A stretch of 64,000 nucleotides of DNA from Asanoa hainanensis (GTDB lineage Bacteria; Actinomycetota; Actinomycetes; Mycobacteriales; Micromonosporaceae), in assembly GCF_900188485.1 (NCBI RefSeq), contig NZ_FZPH01000018.1, forward strand, positions 62,001-126,000. Reading direction: 5' to 3'. The notes beneath the pieces were generated by a model. That model searched no databases, was not told the origin of the DNA, and saw nothing but the letters and a program-made list of their open reading frames with translations. Shown piece after piece: positions 27,891 through 36,147 of this stretch. Both the position numbers and the translations under genes were made by a program. Numbering within the stretch: position 1 is the first letter of the stretch; each line of letters opens with the position of its first letter.

Positions 27891-28232
27891 TCAGCGCTGC
27901 AGGAACCCGAGCACGTTGCCGTCCGGGTCCTCGACGACGGCGGCCAGTTGGCCCCCGCCGACGTCCTTGACGTCCTGGCGGGTCCGCCAGCCCGCAGCGA
28001 CCGCCTGGCTCAGGGCCGCGGCGACGTCCCCGACGTGGCAGTAGCTGACCGGACCGGTCATGCCGTGGTTGTGGCCGTTCGGGTCGAGGCCGATCTCCTG
28101 GTCCCCGATCCGGAAGCCGACGTAGTAGGGCTCGTCGGCGTACGGCTCCACGGCGAGGACGGTGCCGTACAGCGTGGTGGCGGTGGCCCGGTCCCGGACG
28201 GGGATGATGATGGTCCTTATTCCGTGGCTCAT
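27891..28232 (-). CDS. VOC-superfamily protein, short
   Basis: A 113-residue single-module VOC protein: MSHGIRTIIIPVRDRATATTLY at the start, EPYYVGFRIGDQEIGLDPN in the middle, and VVEDPDGNVLGFLQ at the end. It could dimerise to form an active site. ATG 28232 follows GGGGGAG. It lies 43 bases upstream of the longer VOC gene on the same strand, so the two are probably one operon, divergent from a large LuxR/ATPase regulator that may control them. Confidence 0.85.
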   Translation of the reverse strand: MSHGIRTIIIPVRDRATATTLYGTVLAVEPYADEPYYVGFRIGDQEIGLDPNGHNHGMTGPVSYCHVGDVAAALSQAVAAGWRTRQDVKDVGGGQLAAVVEDPDGNVLGFLQR

Positions 28233-28363
28233 GGCTCCCCCTCGTCGGCGTCGACTTACCGGCATCAGCCTCGCTCCGCGCCGGGTGTGCCCACATCCGT
28301 GCTCACCACGTAGGGCACCACGGATCGCCGCACGCAGCGGCACGGTGCGGCAGAATGCCTCGG

Positions 28364-31129
28364 GTGTCGGAGCAGGCAGCTACCGCGGGGATCTCGGCTC
28401 GGGAGGCCGAGATCCTGACGCTGGTCGGGGAGCACCGCAGCAACGCCGAGATCGCCGCGCAGCTGTTCATCTCGGTGCGCACGGTCGAGACCCACGTGTC
28501 GTCCCTGCTGCGCAAGCTCGGAGCCCCGGATCGCCGTGCGCTCGCCGGTGTCGCGCGGGCGGAGCGGACCAGCCAGGCGCGGGCCGGGCTCCCGGCGCCG
28601 TTGAGCCCGTTCATCGGCCGGGCAGAGGAGCGCGGCGCGTTGCGGGACGCTCTCCGCGCGCGCCGCGCGGTCACGGCCGTCGGCCCCGGCGGCGTGGGAA
28701 AGACCCGCCTCGCCCTGGCCGTCGCCGCTGACCTGGCCGGCGATTTCGCCGACGGCGTCTGGTTCGTCGACCTCGTGCCGGTCACCGATCCGGCCATGGT
28801 CGGCGCCGCGGTGGCGGCCGCGATCGGCGTGGGCGAGCAGCAGGGTCGCGGCATCGACGACTCGGTGCTGGGCGCCCTGGCCGATCGGCGCACCCTGCTG
28901 GTTCTGGACAACTGTGAGCATCTGTCCGACGGGGTCGCACCGTTCGTCGAGCGCCTGCTGACGCGCTGCCCGTCGGTGACCGTGCTGATCACGAGCCGGG
29001 CCCGGCTCATGGTGCCCTTCGAATGGGTCTACCTGGTGCCGCCGCTCTCGTTGGAGGGACGGTCGGATGCGGTGGCCCTGTTCGTCGACCGGGCCGCCGC
29101 TGTGGGCTGGACCGCCCGGCCCGAACAGCTGGACCAGGTCGCCGACGTGTGCCGCAAGCTCGACGGCGTGGCGTTGGCGATCGAGCTCGCCGCGGCCCGC
29201 CTGCCCGCTCTCGGGCTCGACGGGCTGGTCGCGGGGCTCACCGACCACCTGCGGCTCCTGGTGGGCGGCTACCGGGCCGACGACCGGCACCGCTCGGTGC
29301 GCGCCATGCTCGACTGGAGCGAGGCGCTGCTGGACGGTCCCGACCTGACCCTGCTGAGCCGGATCTCGGTGTTCGTCTCGCCGTTCACCGCCTCGGCGGC
29401 CGCCGAGGTGGCCGGGTTCGGCCCGCTGGCGCCTGGTCAGGTGGTCGACGGGCTGGGCCGACTGGCGGACCAGAGCCTGCTGAGCGTCACGGCGTCGGCC
29501 GGCGGCACCCGCTACCGGGCGCTCGAGACCATCCGCCAGTACGGGACCGAACAGCTCGCCGCGGCCGGTGAGGCCGACACCACCTCGGTCGCGCATCTCC
29601 GCTGGTGCCTGGCCACCGTCGCCGAGCTGGCCGAGCAACCGTCCGGCACCGGCGACTGGCGGGCCGGCTTCGACGCGGCCGTCGACGACCTTCGGGCCGC
29701 GCTGAGCTGGGCGGTCGAGCGGTCGGACCAGCGGGCCGACGCGCACCGGCTCGCCCTTTCGCTGGCGGGCCTGGCCTTCTCCCGCAACCTGGTCGGCGAG
29801 TCCCAGCAGCGCTACGAGCAGGCGGCGGCCCTCGCCGACGATCCGGCCGGTGCGGCGGCCGCCCTGCGGTCCGCCGCGAACGTGGCCGCGTGCCGGATGC
29901 GCGGCGACGACGCCTATCGGCTCTGGCAGGCCGCCGCGGAACGCGCCGGAGACACCGCCGCCGCGGCCCGGGACCTCGCGACGGCGACCACCACGTACTT
30001 CCGGAAGTCCGGGGCCTTCGCCGAGTTGCCGCCGCGGGCCGAGGCGACCGCGCTGCTGGCCCGGGCGCACGAGCTGGCCGGTGACGATCCCGCCGCCCGG
30101 GCCTCGGTGGCCCTCGCCGACTGCGCCGCGCTGGGCTACGCGTTCTTCGCCGAGCGAGCCGAGGCCACCGCGGCGAAGATGACCTCGCTCGCGGAGCGGG
30201 CGGTGGAACTGGCCCGCGGCCTCGACGACCCGCTCGCGGAGTGCGCGGCTCTCTTCGCGCTGGCCGGCGCCCAACGCCGGGCCGGCGACACCTTCGCCGC
30301 CGCCGCGACCGCAGGTCGCCGGGTCGAGCTGCTCGACTCCGTCCCGCTCACCCCGGGCGTCGCCGACGAATTGATCGACGCGCTCCTGATCGCCACCGCG
30401 ACCAGCATCGGCGTCGGCGACCTGCCGGCGGCGCGACGATGGGGGCGCCAACTGCGCGACCTGCCGGTGCTGGCCGAGGTCGGGCACGTCGCCACGTCCC
30501 GTGCCATCATGGCTGACGCCATCGCAGGCCAGGCCACCGACGTGATCGCCGCCAGCGGCCGGTTCCTCGACGGCTGGACCCAGGCCGGGCGGCCGGCGGC
30601 CCGCCAATTCGGCCCGGTGGCCGCCTCGGTCGCGATGATCCATGGCCTGCGCGGTGACCTGGCCGCCCAGGCCGAATGGGACGCGGTCCTCGACCAGCTG
30701 GGCGTCACGCCCGCGGACCGGGCCGGTTACAGCCCGACCTTCGACGCGATCATGTTGCTCCACCGCGGCGAGGCCACGCCCGCCCTGGAGCGGCTGAACC
30801 CCCGGACCGGCGAGCCCGACGCCTGGCGCAACGGGATTCTGCTCCACTGGCACGTCGCGCTGCGCGCCGAAGCCGCCGTGCTGGCGGGCAGCACGGACGC
30901 CACTGCCCTGCTGGCGGAGGCGCGCCCGATCGTCGCCGGAAACCCCGCAGTCGGTGCGATCTTGGACCGGGCGGCCGCGCTGCTCGACGACGACCAGGAA
31001 CGCCTCCTGGAGACGGCCGCAGCGTTCGAGACCGCCGGCTGCCCGTACCAGCGAGCCCGGACACTCATCCTGGCCGGCGGCGACCACGCCTCGACCGGCC
31101 GGGCCACCCTCGCCGACCTGGGCATCTGA
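28364..31129 (+). CDS. LuxR-HTH / NB-ARC-type ATPase regulator
   Basis: A protein of about 921 residues. An N-terminal LuxR-type helix-turn-helix (ISAREAEILTLVGEHRSNAEIA, RTVETHVSSLLRKLG) is joined to an ATPase domain with Walker A GPGGVGKTRLALA and Walker B LLVLDNCEHL, a winged-helix segment (LVGGYRADDRHRSVRAMLDWSEALL), then a long Ala-rich helical TPR-like region. The HTH is at the N-terminus, the reverse of classical LAL/MalT regulators. I chose GTG 28364 because CAGAAT (28351-28356) lies seven bases upstream; ATG 28355 is an alternative. Ligand and targets unknown; the adjacent VOC genes are the likeliest targets. Confidence 0.88.
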   Translation: MSEQAATAGISAREAEILTLVGEHRSNAEIAAQLFISVRTVETHVSSLLRKLGAPDRRALAGVARAERTSQARAGLPAPLSPFIGRAEERGALRDALRARRAVTAVGPGGVGKTRLALAVAADLAGDFADGVWFVDLVPVTDPAMVGAAVAAAIGVGEQQGRGIDDSVLGALADRRTLLVLDNCEHLSDGVAPFVERLLTRCPSVTVLITSRARLMVPFEWVYLVPPLSLEGRSDAVALFVDRAAAVGWTARPEQLDQVADVCRKLDGVALAIELAAARLPALGLDGLVAGLTDHLRLLVGGYRADDRHRSVRAMLDWSEALLDGPDLTLLSRISVFVSPFTASAAAEVAGFGPLAPGQVVDGLGRLADQSLLSVTASAGGTRYRALETIRQYGTEQLAAAGEADTTSVAHLRWCLATVAELAEQPSGTGDWRAGFDAAVDDLRAALSWAVERSDQRADAHRLALSLAGLAFSRNLVGESQQRYEQAAALADDPAGAAAALRSAANVAACRMRGDDAYRLWQAAAERAGDTAAAARDLATATTTYFRKSGAFAELPPRAEATALLARAHELAGDDPAARASVALADCAALGYAFFAERAEATAAKMTSLAERAVELARGLDDPLAECAALFALAGAQRRAGDTFAAAATAGRRVELLDSVPLTPGVADELIDALLIATATSIGVGDLPAARRWGRQLRDLPVLAEVGHVATSRAIMADAIAGQATDVIAASGRFLDGWTQAGRPAARQFGPVAASVAMIHGLRGDLAAQAEWDAVLDQLGVTPADRAGYSPTFDAIMLLHRGEATPALERLNPRTGEPDAWRNGILLHWHVALRAEAAVLAGSTDATALLAEARPIVAGNPAVGAILDRAAALLDDDQERLLETAAAFETAGCPYQRARTLILAGGDHASTGRATLADLGI

Positions 31130-31389
31130 CCGGCCGCCGGATCAGCGGATTGGGGCCTCGGACGAGCGGTCGACGGTGGCGTGGCCGTGCCGGGCGGTGG
31201 CGGCCTCGTACGGGTTCTGCGTGTGGGCCGTCGGCCGCCGTTCGGCAAGGGCGAGCCCGATCCCGAGCTGGTCGTGGGGTTTGGGGTGAGCGTTACCCGG
31301 CGCGGAGGTGACAGCGCAGCGAAGCGGAGCGGTGTCTGGCGGGAGCGACGGTCGCGCCCCAGGCGGACCCGAGTCAGGACGACCTTGGT
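31130..31389. pseudogene. Gene-free stretch with a remnant of the small anchored protein family
   Basis: Around 31227-31290 a plus-strand frame reads RRPPFGKGEPDPELVVGF, closely matching GPPFSKGEPDPELEV of the 119-residue protein at 26895, and the DNA is also similar. There is no intact start, membrane helix or domain here, so it is a decayed fragment. The second half (31316-31375) resembles an intergenic repeat at 59188-59247. Confidence 0.55.
31316..31375. repeat. Degenerate intergenic repeat, copy A
   Basis: Shares GCAGCGA, AGCGGTG, GCGGGAGCGA and CGGTCG.GCC blocks in the same order with 59188-59247. Both copies sit in gene-free DNA. Confidence 0.45.
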
Positions 31390-31962
31390 TTATTCGGGTT
31401 CGGGTTTGGCTGTGAGGTCGACATGCAGCCTCAGCTGGTAGACCAGCATGTCCTCGACGTCGAGGGCCCGACCGGCGCCATCGGGTGCCCAGCCGGCCGC
31501 GGTGAGGAACTTGCGGGTGGCCGCGTCGCCGTCGTAGGCCCAGGCGACTGCGAACGCGAACTCGTCCTCGCGCCACAGGTCGACGCTCGCCGCGAGTAGG
31601 CGGCTGCCGTGGCCGCGGCGGCCGAAGCGGGGCTCGACCAGCAGGTCCGTGATGGCCGCCACATCGTCCGGCAACGCCGGCTCCTCCGGGGCCAGCGCCT
31701 GCTCGTCGGCGGGGCCGGAGGCGGCAAAACCCACCAGATACGATTGTTCGGCCTGCTCGACGGCCACCAGCACCCGGTGCCGCGGCGACGGCGGCTGCTC
31801 GACCGCGGCGCTCCAGCGCTCGGCGATCCACGCCTCGTCGAGGTTGTCGAGCACGTGTCGGGGGAGCATCCGGCGATATGCGACCCGCCAGGTCGCGACC
31901 TGGATGCGGGCGATCTCGGCGACGTCCTCGGGACGCGCCGGGCGGACGTACCCGAGTGCCAT
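31390..31962 (-). CDS. GNAT-family N-acetyltransferase
   Basis: A 190-residue GNAT protein: VRPARPEDVAEIARIQVATWRVAY at the start, the acetyl-CoA loop FGRRGHGSRLLAASVDLW, and the C-terminal AATRKFLTAAGWAPDGAGRAL. Acceptor unknown. The start ATG (31960-31962) overlaps the plus-strand ATG of the next gene within one CATG. TAGGCT on the minus strand (31976-31971) lies eight bases upstream, so this mRNA is probably leaderless. Confidence 0.85.
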   Translation of the reverse strand: MALGYVRPARPEDVAEIARIQVATWRVAYRRMLPRHVLDNLDEAWIAERWSAAVEQPPSPRHRVLVAVEQAEQSYLVGFAASGPADEQALAPEEPALPDDVAAITDLLVEPRFGRRGHGSRLLAASVDLWREDEFAFAVAWAYDGDAATRKFLTAAGWAPDGAGRALDVEDMLVYQLRLHVDLTAKPEPE

Positions 31963-33199
31963 GAGTGGTGAGCCTACGGACTGGGAGCAGCGGGTGATCG
32001 AGCGGGCCGCGCGGCGCGAGGTCGTGATCGTCGCTGGCCTGGCGGTCGCCGTCGGGGCGTTCGTGGCCGTCTTCGCGGTGCGGCACGGGTTCTTCGACCT
32101 CAAGGTCTACTACGGCGCGGTCAACTACTGGATCCACGACCACGGCATGCTGTACGACTTCCTCAAGCCGAACAGCAAGTACGGCTTCACCTATCCGCCG
32201 TTCGCCGCGATCGCGATGGTGCCGATGGCGGTGGTGCCCTGGGTGCTGGCCATCCTCGTCAGCATCGGGCTGTCGCTGGGTGCCACCTACGCGCTGCTGC
32301 GCTGGCTCGTGCTGCCGATCGCCCGCCGCGAGGGCTGGACGCCGTGGTTCGCCGGCGCCGTCGCATTTCTGCTGATGGTGGCGTTCGAGCCCTACCGGGA
32401 GACGATCACCTTCGGGCAGGTCAACCTGCTGCTGCTGTTCCTGGTCGCGCTGGACCTGCTGGTCGGCGTGGCCGGCGGGCGGCGCTGGGCCGGCGTGGGC
32501 ATCGGCCTGGCCACCGCGATCAAGCTGACCCCGGGTGTGTTCATCGTCTACCTGCTGGTCACCCGGCGCTGGCGGGCCGCGTTCGTCGCCAGTCTGACCG
32601 CCGGGCTGGCGACCCTCGCCGCCGCCGCTGTCGACCCCGGCGCCTCGCGGGAGTTCTGGACCAGCGCGCTCTGGGACACCGATCGGGTCGGCTCGCTGGC
32701 CTTCGTCTCCAACCAGTCGCTGCAGGGGATGGTCGCGCGGCTCTCTCCGGAGCATCCGTCGTCGCTGGCCTGGGGATTGTTGGTGGTCGCGGTGCTGGGC
32801 CTGTGGGCCTGGCGGGTGCGGTCCGCGTCGTTGGCCGAGGGGTTGGCGCTGACCGGGGTGGTCGGCTGTCTGATCAGCCCGGTGACCTGGGTGCACCACC
32901 TGGTCTGGCTGCTGCCGGCGCTGATCTTGTGGTTCGCTGCCGGGGTGCGTGCTCCGTCCTCGCACCGTCGGCGCGTGCTGTTGGGCGTCGCGGTCGTCTT
33001 TTACGCCGTGCTGTGCAGCCGGCTCGTCTGGGCCTGGGAGCACGGGTTCGGGGGAGTGGGCGGGTTCCTGGGCAGCAACGCGTACGTGTGGATCAGCCTG
33101 GCCTTGTTGATCTTCCTGCCGCTGCGGTCGTCTTCCCCTTCCTCAGCCGAGGGCGCGGGCGTAGCGGAGCTCCGGGAGCGGGACGCGGTCGCCGCTTGA
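31961..33199 (+). CDS. GT87-family (DUF2029) polyprenol-mannose-type mannosyltransferase
   Basis: A 412-residue membrane glycosyltransferase with about ten helices. Family features: FFDLKVYYGAVNYWIHDHGMLYDF with the Asp of the GT-C first loop, FTYPPFAAIAMVP, TFGQVNLLLLFLVALDLL, ATAIKLTPGVFIVYLL, SNQSLQGMVARL, and SPVTWVHHLVWLLPAL. In mycobacteria relatives (PimE and others) add alpha-1,2-mannose to lipoglycans from polyprenyl-phosphate mannose. ATG 31961 overlaps head-to-head with the GNAT start; GTG 31994, with GGGAG at 31983-31987, is a serious alternative. Its 3' end overlaps the convergent GNAT gene by 57 bases. Confidence 0.88.
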   Translation: MSGEPTDWEQRVIERAARREVVIVAGLAVAVGAFVAVFAVRHGFFDLKVYYGAVNYWIHDHGMLYDFLKPNSKYGFTYPPFAAIAMVPMAVVPWVLAILVSIGLSLGATYALLRWLVLPIARREGWTPWFAGAVAFLLMVAFEPYRETITFGQVNLLLLFLVALDLLVGVAGGRRWAGVGIGLATAIKLTPGVFIVYLLVTRRWRAAFVASLTAGLATLAAAAVDPGASREFWTSALWDTDRVGSLAFVSNQSLQGMVARLSPEHPSSLAWGLLVVAVLGLWAWRVRSASLAEGLALTGVVGCLISPVTWVHHLVWLLPALILWFAAGVRAPSSHRRRVLLGVAVVFYAVLCSRLVWAWEHGFGGVGGFLGSNAYVWISLALLIFLPLRSSSPSSAEGAGVAELRERDAVAA

Positions 33200-33733
33200 C
33201 GGCACGACGACGTCGTACGTGGCGCGCTCGCCGTCCGGGGTGAAGCCGGCCCGCTCGTAGAAGCGGCGGGTGCGGTGGTTGGCCTCGAGCACCCAGAGTC
33301 TCGCTTCTTTGTAACCTCGCCTGGTCAGCTCGGTCAGGGCCGCGCCCATGAGCTCTCGTCCGATGCCGGTGCCGATGTGGGTCGGCTCCAGGTAGATGGC
33401 CAGCACCTCGCCGATCGTCGGGTCGAGGTTGGTGCGGTCCTGCTGGTTGCGGTACGGGCCGATGGTGACGAAGCCGAGCACTTCCTGGTCGTCGGTGGCC
33501 GACGTCGGCCTCCCGTCGGTCGACCCGGATGTGGCGACCCCGGATGTGGCGACCAGGGTCTGGAAGCCGTCGGTGCCGTGGCGTTGCCTGCGCTGGGCCG
33601 CTCGTTGTCTCGGGTCGAGGGCGTCCAGCACTTCTTTTGGGATGATTCCGGCATATCCGGATTGCCAGGCGCGCACGTGTACGGCGGCGACGTCGTCGAT
33701 GTCGTCGGGCGTCTCCGGGCGGATGGTGAGCAT
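33143..33733 (-). CDS. GNAT-family N-acetyltransferase
   Basis: A 196-residue GNAT protein: LTIRPETPDDIDDVAAVHVRAWQSGYAGIIP, a central segment with a short duplication (ATSGVATSG, from a 15-base tandem repeat near 33525-33555), the CoA loop EPTHIGTGIGRELMGAAL, and RRFYERAGFTPDGE. The overlap with the GT87 gene 3' end is convergent. Acceptor unknown. ATG 33733 is the last start before the conserved domain. Confidence 0.87.
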   Translation of the reverse strand: MLTIRPETPDDIDDVAAVHVRAWQSGYAGIIPKEVLDALDPRQRAAQRRQRHGTDGFQTLVATSGVATSGSTDGRPTSATDDQEVLGFVTIGPYRNQQDRTNLDPTIGEVLAIYLEPTHIGTGIGRELMGAALTELTRRGYKEARLWVLEANHRTRRFYERAGFTPDGERATYDVVVPSSGDRVPLPELRYARALG

Positions 33734-33794
33734 GCCGGGATGTCTATCGCACGGGCCGGCTCGTCGGCTCGGCATTTTTGTCGGAGGGTTCCGA

Positions 33795-33800
33795 TAGCGT
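33795..33800 (+). promoter_or_regulatory. -10-like TAGCGT before the YcaQ-like gene
   Basis: TAGCGT ends seven bases before GTG 33808 and no ribosome-binding site is present. It decides the start in favour of GTG 33808 over the TTG at 33778. Confidence 0.5.
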
Positions 33801-33807
33801 CCCGGGC

Positions 33808-35028
33808 GTGGCAGTCGAATCGTTGTCGTTGGCCCAGGCCCGCCGCATCGCGCTGGCGGCGCAGGGGTTCACCGACCCCGCGCCGACCGGGGTCCCGACC
33901 GCCCGCCACCTGCGCCGGGTGGTGGGCCGCACCGGGCTGCTCCAGATGGACTCGGTCAACGTGCTGCAACGCGCGCACTACCTACCTCTCTACAGCCGGC
34001 TCGGTCCCTATCCGACGGCATTGCTCGACCGGGCGGCCTACCGGCGGCCGCGCACGCTCTTCGAATACTGGGGTCACGAGGCGTCGCTGATCCCGGTCGA
34101 GCTCCAGCCCGCCTTCCGCTGGCGGATGGCCCGCGAGCACCAGTGGGGCGGCCTGCGCCGGTTCGCCGAGGAGCAGCCCGACCTGATCAAGTGGGTGCTC
34201 GACGAGGTACGCGAGTCCGGCCCGCTGACCGCCGCCGAGATCGAGCGCGACGAGCCGCGCGACAAGTCCAACTGGGGATGGAACTGGTCGTCGGTCAAGA
34301 CGGCCCTCGAATACCTGTTCTGGTCGGGCGAGGTGATGGCGGCGTCGCGCAACACGTCGTTCGCGCGGGTCTACGACCTACCGGAGCGGGTCCTGCCCGC
34401 CGCGGTGTTGGCCGCGCCGACGCCTTCGGAGGCCGAGGCGCACCGCACGCTGGTCTCGGTCGCGGCGCGGTCGCTGGGTGTGGCCGCGGAGTTCGAGCTA
34501 CGCGACTACTTCCGACTACCCGTGGCCGGCGCCCGGGCGGCGATCGCGTCCCTGGTCGCGTCGGGCGAGCTGCTGCCGGTCAAGGTGGAGACCTGGAAGC
34601 AGCCGGCCTACCTCGACCCGTCGGCCAAACTCCCGCGCTGGGTGCGTGGTGATCGGTTGATCAGCCCGTTCGACCCGCTGGTCTGGGAGCGGGCGCGCAC
34701 CGAGCGGCTGTTCCACTTCACCTACCGCATCGAGATCTACGTGCCGGCGCCGCAGCGGGTCTACGGCTACTACGTGCTGCCGTTCCTCCAAGGTGACCGG
34801 TTCACGGCCCGCGTCGACCTCAAGGCCGACCGCAAGGCCGGCGTGCTGCGGGTGCCGGCAGCCTGGGCCGAGCCGGGCGTCGACCGGTCCGCGACTGCGC
34901 GGGCGCTCGCCGTCGAGCTGTCGCGGTTGGCGGGTTGGCTGGGCCTGTCGTCGGTCGCGGCACCGGAGGGCGGCGACCTGGGCGGGCCGGTCGCAGCCGC
35001 GCTGGCAAGCAACGCCGGTGTACCGTGA
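33808..35028 (+). CDS. YcaQ-like winged-helix DNA glycosylase (interstrand-crosslink repair family)
   Basis: A 406-residue protein of the YcaQ/AlkX family, which unhooks DNA interstrand crosslinks. It shows LSLAQARRIALAAQGF, the catalytic-region motif GLLQMDSVNVLQRAHYLPLYSRLG, EYWGHEASLIP, winged-helix segments, SPFDPLVWERARTERLFHFTYRIEIYVP and VYGYYVLPFLQGDRFTARVDLKADRKAGVL. Streptomyces homologues protect producers of DNA-crosslinking compounds (such as azinomycin), but no such pathway is visible here, so general repair is more likely. Confidence 0.88.
   Translation: MAVESLSLAQARRIALAAQGFTDPAPTGVPTARHLRRVVGRTGLLQMDSVNVLQRAHYLPLYSRLGPYPTALLDRAAYRRPRTLFEYWGHEASLIPVELQPAFRWRMAREHQWGGLRRFAEEQPDLIKWVLDEVRESGPLTAAEIERDEPRDKSNWGWNWSSVKTALEYLFWSGEVMAASRNTSFARVYDLPERVLPAAVLAAPTPSEAEAHRTLVSVAARSLGVAAEFELRDYFRLPVAGARAAIASLVASGELLPVKVETWKQPAYLDPSAKLPRWVRGDRLISPFDPLVWERARTERLFHFTYRIEIYVPAPQRVYGYYVLPFLQGDRFTARVDLKADRKAGVLRVPAAWAEPGVDRSATARALAVELSRLAGWLGLSSVAAPEGGDLGGPVAAALASNAGVP
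35021..35026 (+). promoter_or_regulatory. -10-like TACCGT before the DUF2752 gene
   Basis: TACCGT overlaps the end of the YcaQ-like gene and ends six bases before ATG 35033. Confidence 0.45.
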
Positions 35029-35032
35029 CGCC

Positions 35033-36055
35033 ATGACGCCCGCACCCGGCCCAACCGCCCCGGAGGCGTCACCGGGCACGGAAACCGCGCCCCCGAAGGC
35101 CGCCGACGACGGCCAGACAGCCGGCGTTTCCGAGGGCGGCCACGGTCCGTCGGCGGTAGCCGGCAGTGCGTCCGCGACGCCTGTCGGTGCGGTCGGCACC
35201 GCGTCCGCGACGCCTGTCGGTGCGGTCGGCACCGCGTCCGCGGTGGCCGGCGGTGCGTCCGCGACGCCTGTCGGTGCGGTCGGCACCGCGTCCGCGGTGG
35301 CCGGCGGAGTCGGTGGCGGTGAGCCGATGTCGGCTTTGGGTGGCAGCGGCGCCGCGGCGGCGGTGGTTGCCGGAGTCGGTGGCGGTGAGCCGATGTCGGC
35401 TGTGGCCGCCAGCGGCGCGGCCGCGACGGCGGTGGTTACCGAAGCCGGTGGTGGTGCGCCGTCCGCAGAGATTTCCGGCGCCGCGCACGGTGTGTTGGTG
35501 GCCGGTCCCGGCGGCGGTCCTGAATATCCGGCCGGTTATGCCGCCTACGGCGGTCCCGACGGCGTTGTGCCGCCGACGTTTCTGCCGCCGTCCTACGCGC
35601 CGCCGCGGCGGGGGCGGGTCGGCCGGGCCTATCTGCGGATGCTCGAACGGGTGCCGACGTGGTTGGCGCCGCTCGCGGTGCTGGGGTGCATCGGGGGAGC
35701 GGTCGGCTACACGCTGATCAGCAACCCGACCGACAGTGCACCGGACGCGCCGCCGACCTGCATCCTGAAGCTGACCACGGGCCTCGACTGTCCGGGGTGC
35801 GGCGGCACGCGCGCGGCCTGGTACCTGCTGCACGGCGACGTCGCCGCCGCCGCCCGGCACCACCTGGTGTTCGTGTTCGCGGTGCCGTTCATCATCTACC
35901 TCTACATCGCCTGGGCGGCCCAGCGCGCCTTCGGCCGCAAACTGCCGCAGCTGAAGATCCCACCGGTAGCGATCGCCATCTTCATGGGCGCCTGGCTCGC
36001 CTTCTCGATCCTGCGCAACCTGCCCTGGGCACCCTTCAACTGGTTCTACGTCTAG
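35033..36055 (+). CDS. DUF2752 membrane protein with low-complexity N-terminal repeats
   Basis: A 340-residue protein. Residues 1-190 are a disordered Ala/Gly/Val/Pro region with tandem units (SATPVGAVGTA, VAGGVGGGEPMSA). The C-terminal part is the DUF2752 domain: a helix (WLAPLAVLGCIGGAVGYTLI), the cysteine motif LDCPGCGGTRAAWYLLHGD, then two helices (HLVFVFAVPFIIYLYIAW, VAIAIFMGAWLAFSILR). Family function unknown. The repeated region is a minisatellite in the DNA, so length may vary between strains. Confidence 0.85.
   Translation: MTPAPGPTAPEASPGTETAPPKAADDGQTAGVSEGGHGPSAVAGSASATPVGAVGTASATPVGAVGTASAVAGGASATPVGAVGTASAVAGGVGGGEPMSALGGSGAAAAVVAGVGGGEPMSAVAASGAAATAVVTEAGGGAPSAEISGAAHGVLVAGPGGGPEYPAGYAAYGGPDGVVPPTFLPPSYAPPRRGRVGRAYLRMLERVPTWLAPLAVLGCIGGAVGYTLISNPTDSAPDAPPTCILKLTTGLDCPGCGGTRAAWYLLHGDVAAAARHHLVFVFAVPFIIYLYIAWAAQRAFGRKLPQLKIPPVAIAIFMGAWLAFSILRNLPWAPFNWFYV
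35168..35308 (+). repeat. In-frame minisatellite, 33- and 21-base units
   Basis: Three copies of one 33-base unit (35168-35200, 35201-35233, 35255-35287) alternate with 21-base units (35234-35254, 35288-35308). All are multiples of three, so the frame is kept. A further pair of about 63-base units follows (from about 35309 to 35440). Confidence 0.9.
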
Positions 36056-36083
36056 GCCGGGCATGGCGTTGGTCGATAGGCAT

Positions 36084-36132
36084 CGAGGTCTCCGGCAGAA
36101 CGCTTAGCGACAGGGCAAGACCGGAGACCTCG
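36084..36132. repeat. 12-bp inverted repeat at the edge of the transposase remnant
   Basis: CGAGGTCTCCGG (36084-36095) and its perfect complement (36121-36132) flank 25 bases. It sits 28 bases after the DUF2752 stop and before the transposase remnant, so it may be that gene's terminator or part of the old element. Confidence 0.55.
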
Positions 36133-36147
36133 TGACCACCCCTGGCG

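Noticed and set aside
35168-35308. CRISPR-like array
   Set aside because: The repeats are adjacent, in frame and without unique spacers; they are a coding minisatellite.
27251-36055. Secondary-metabolite gene cluster
   Set aside because: The VOC, YcaQ-like, GNAT and regulator genes are suggestive, but no synthase, synthetase or tailoring set is present.
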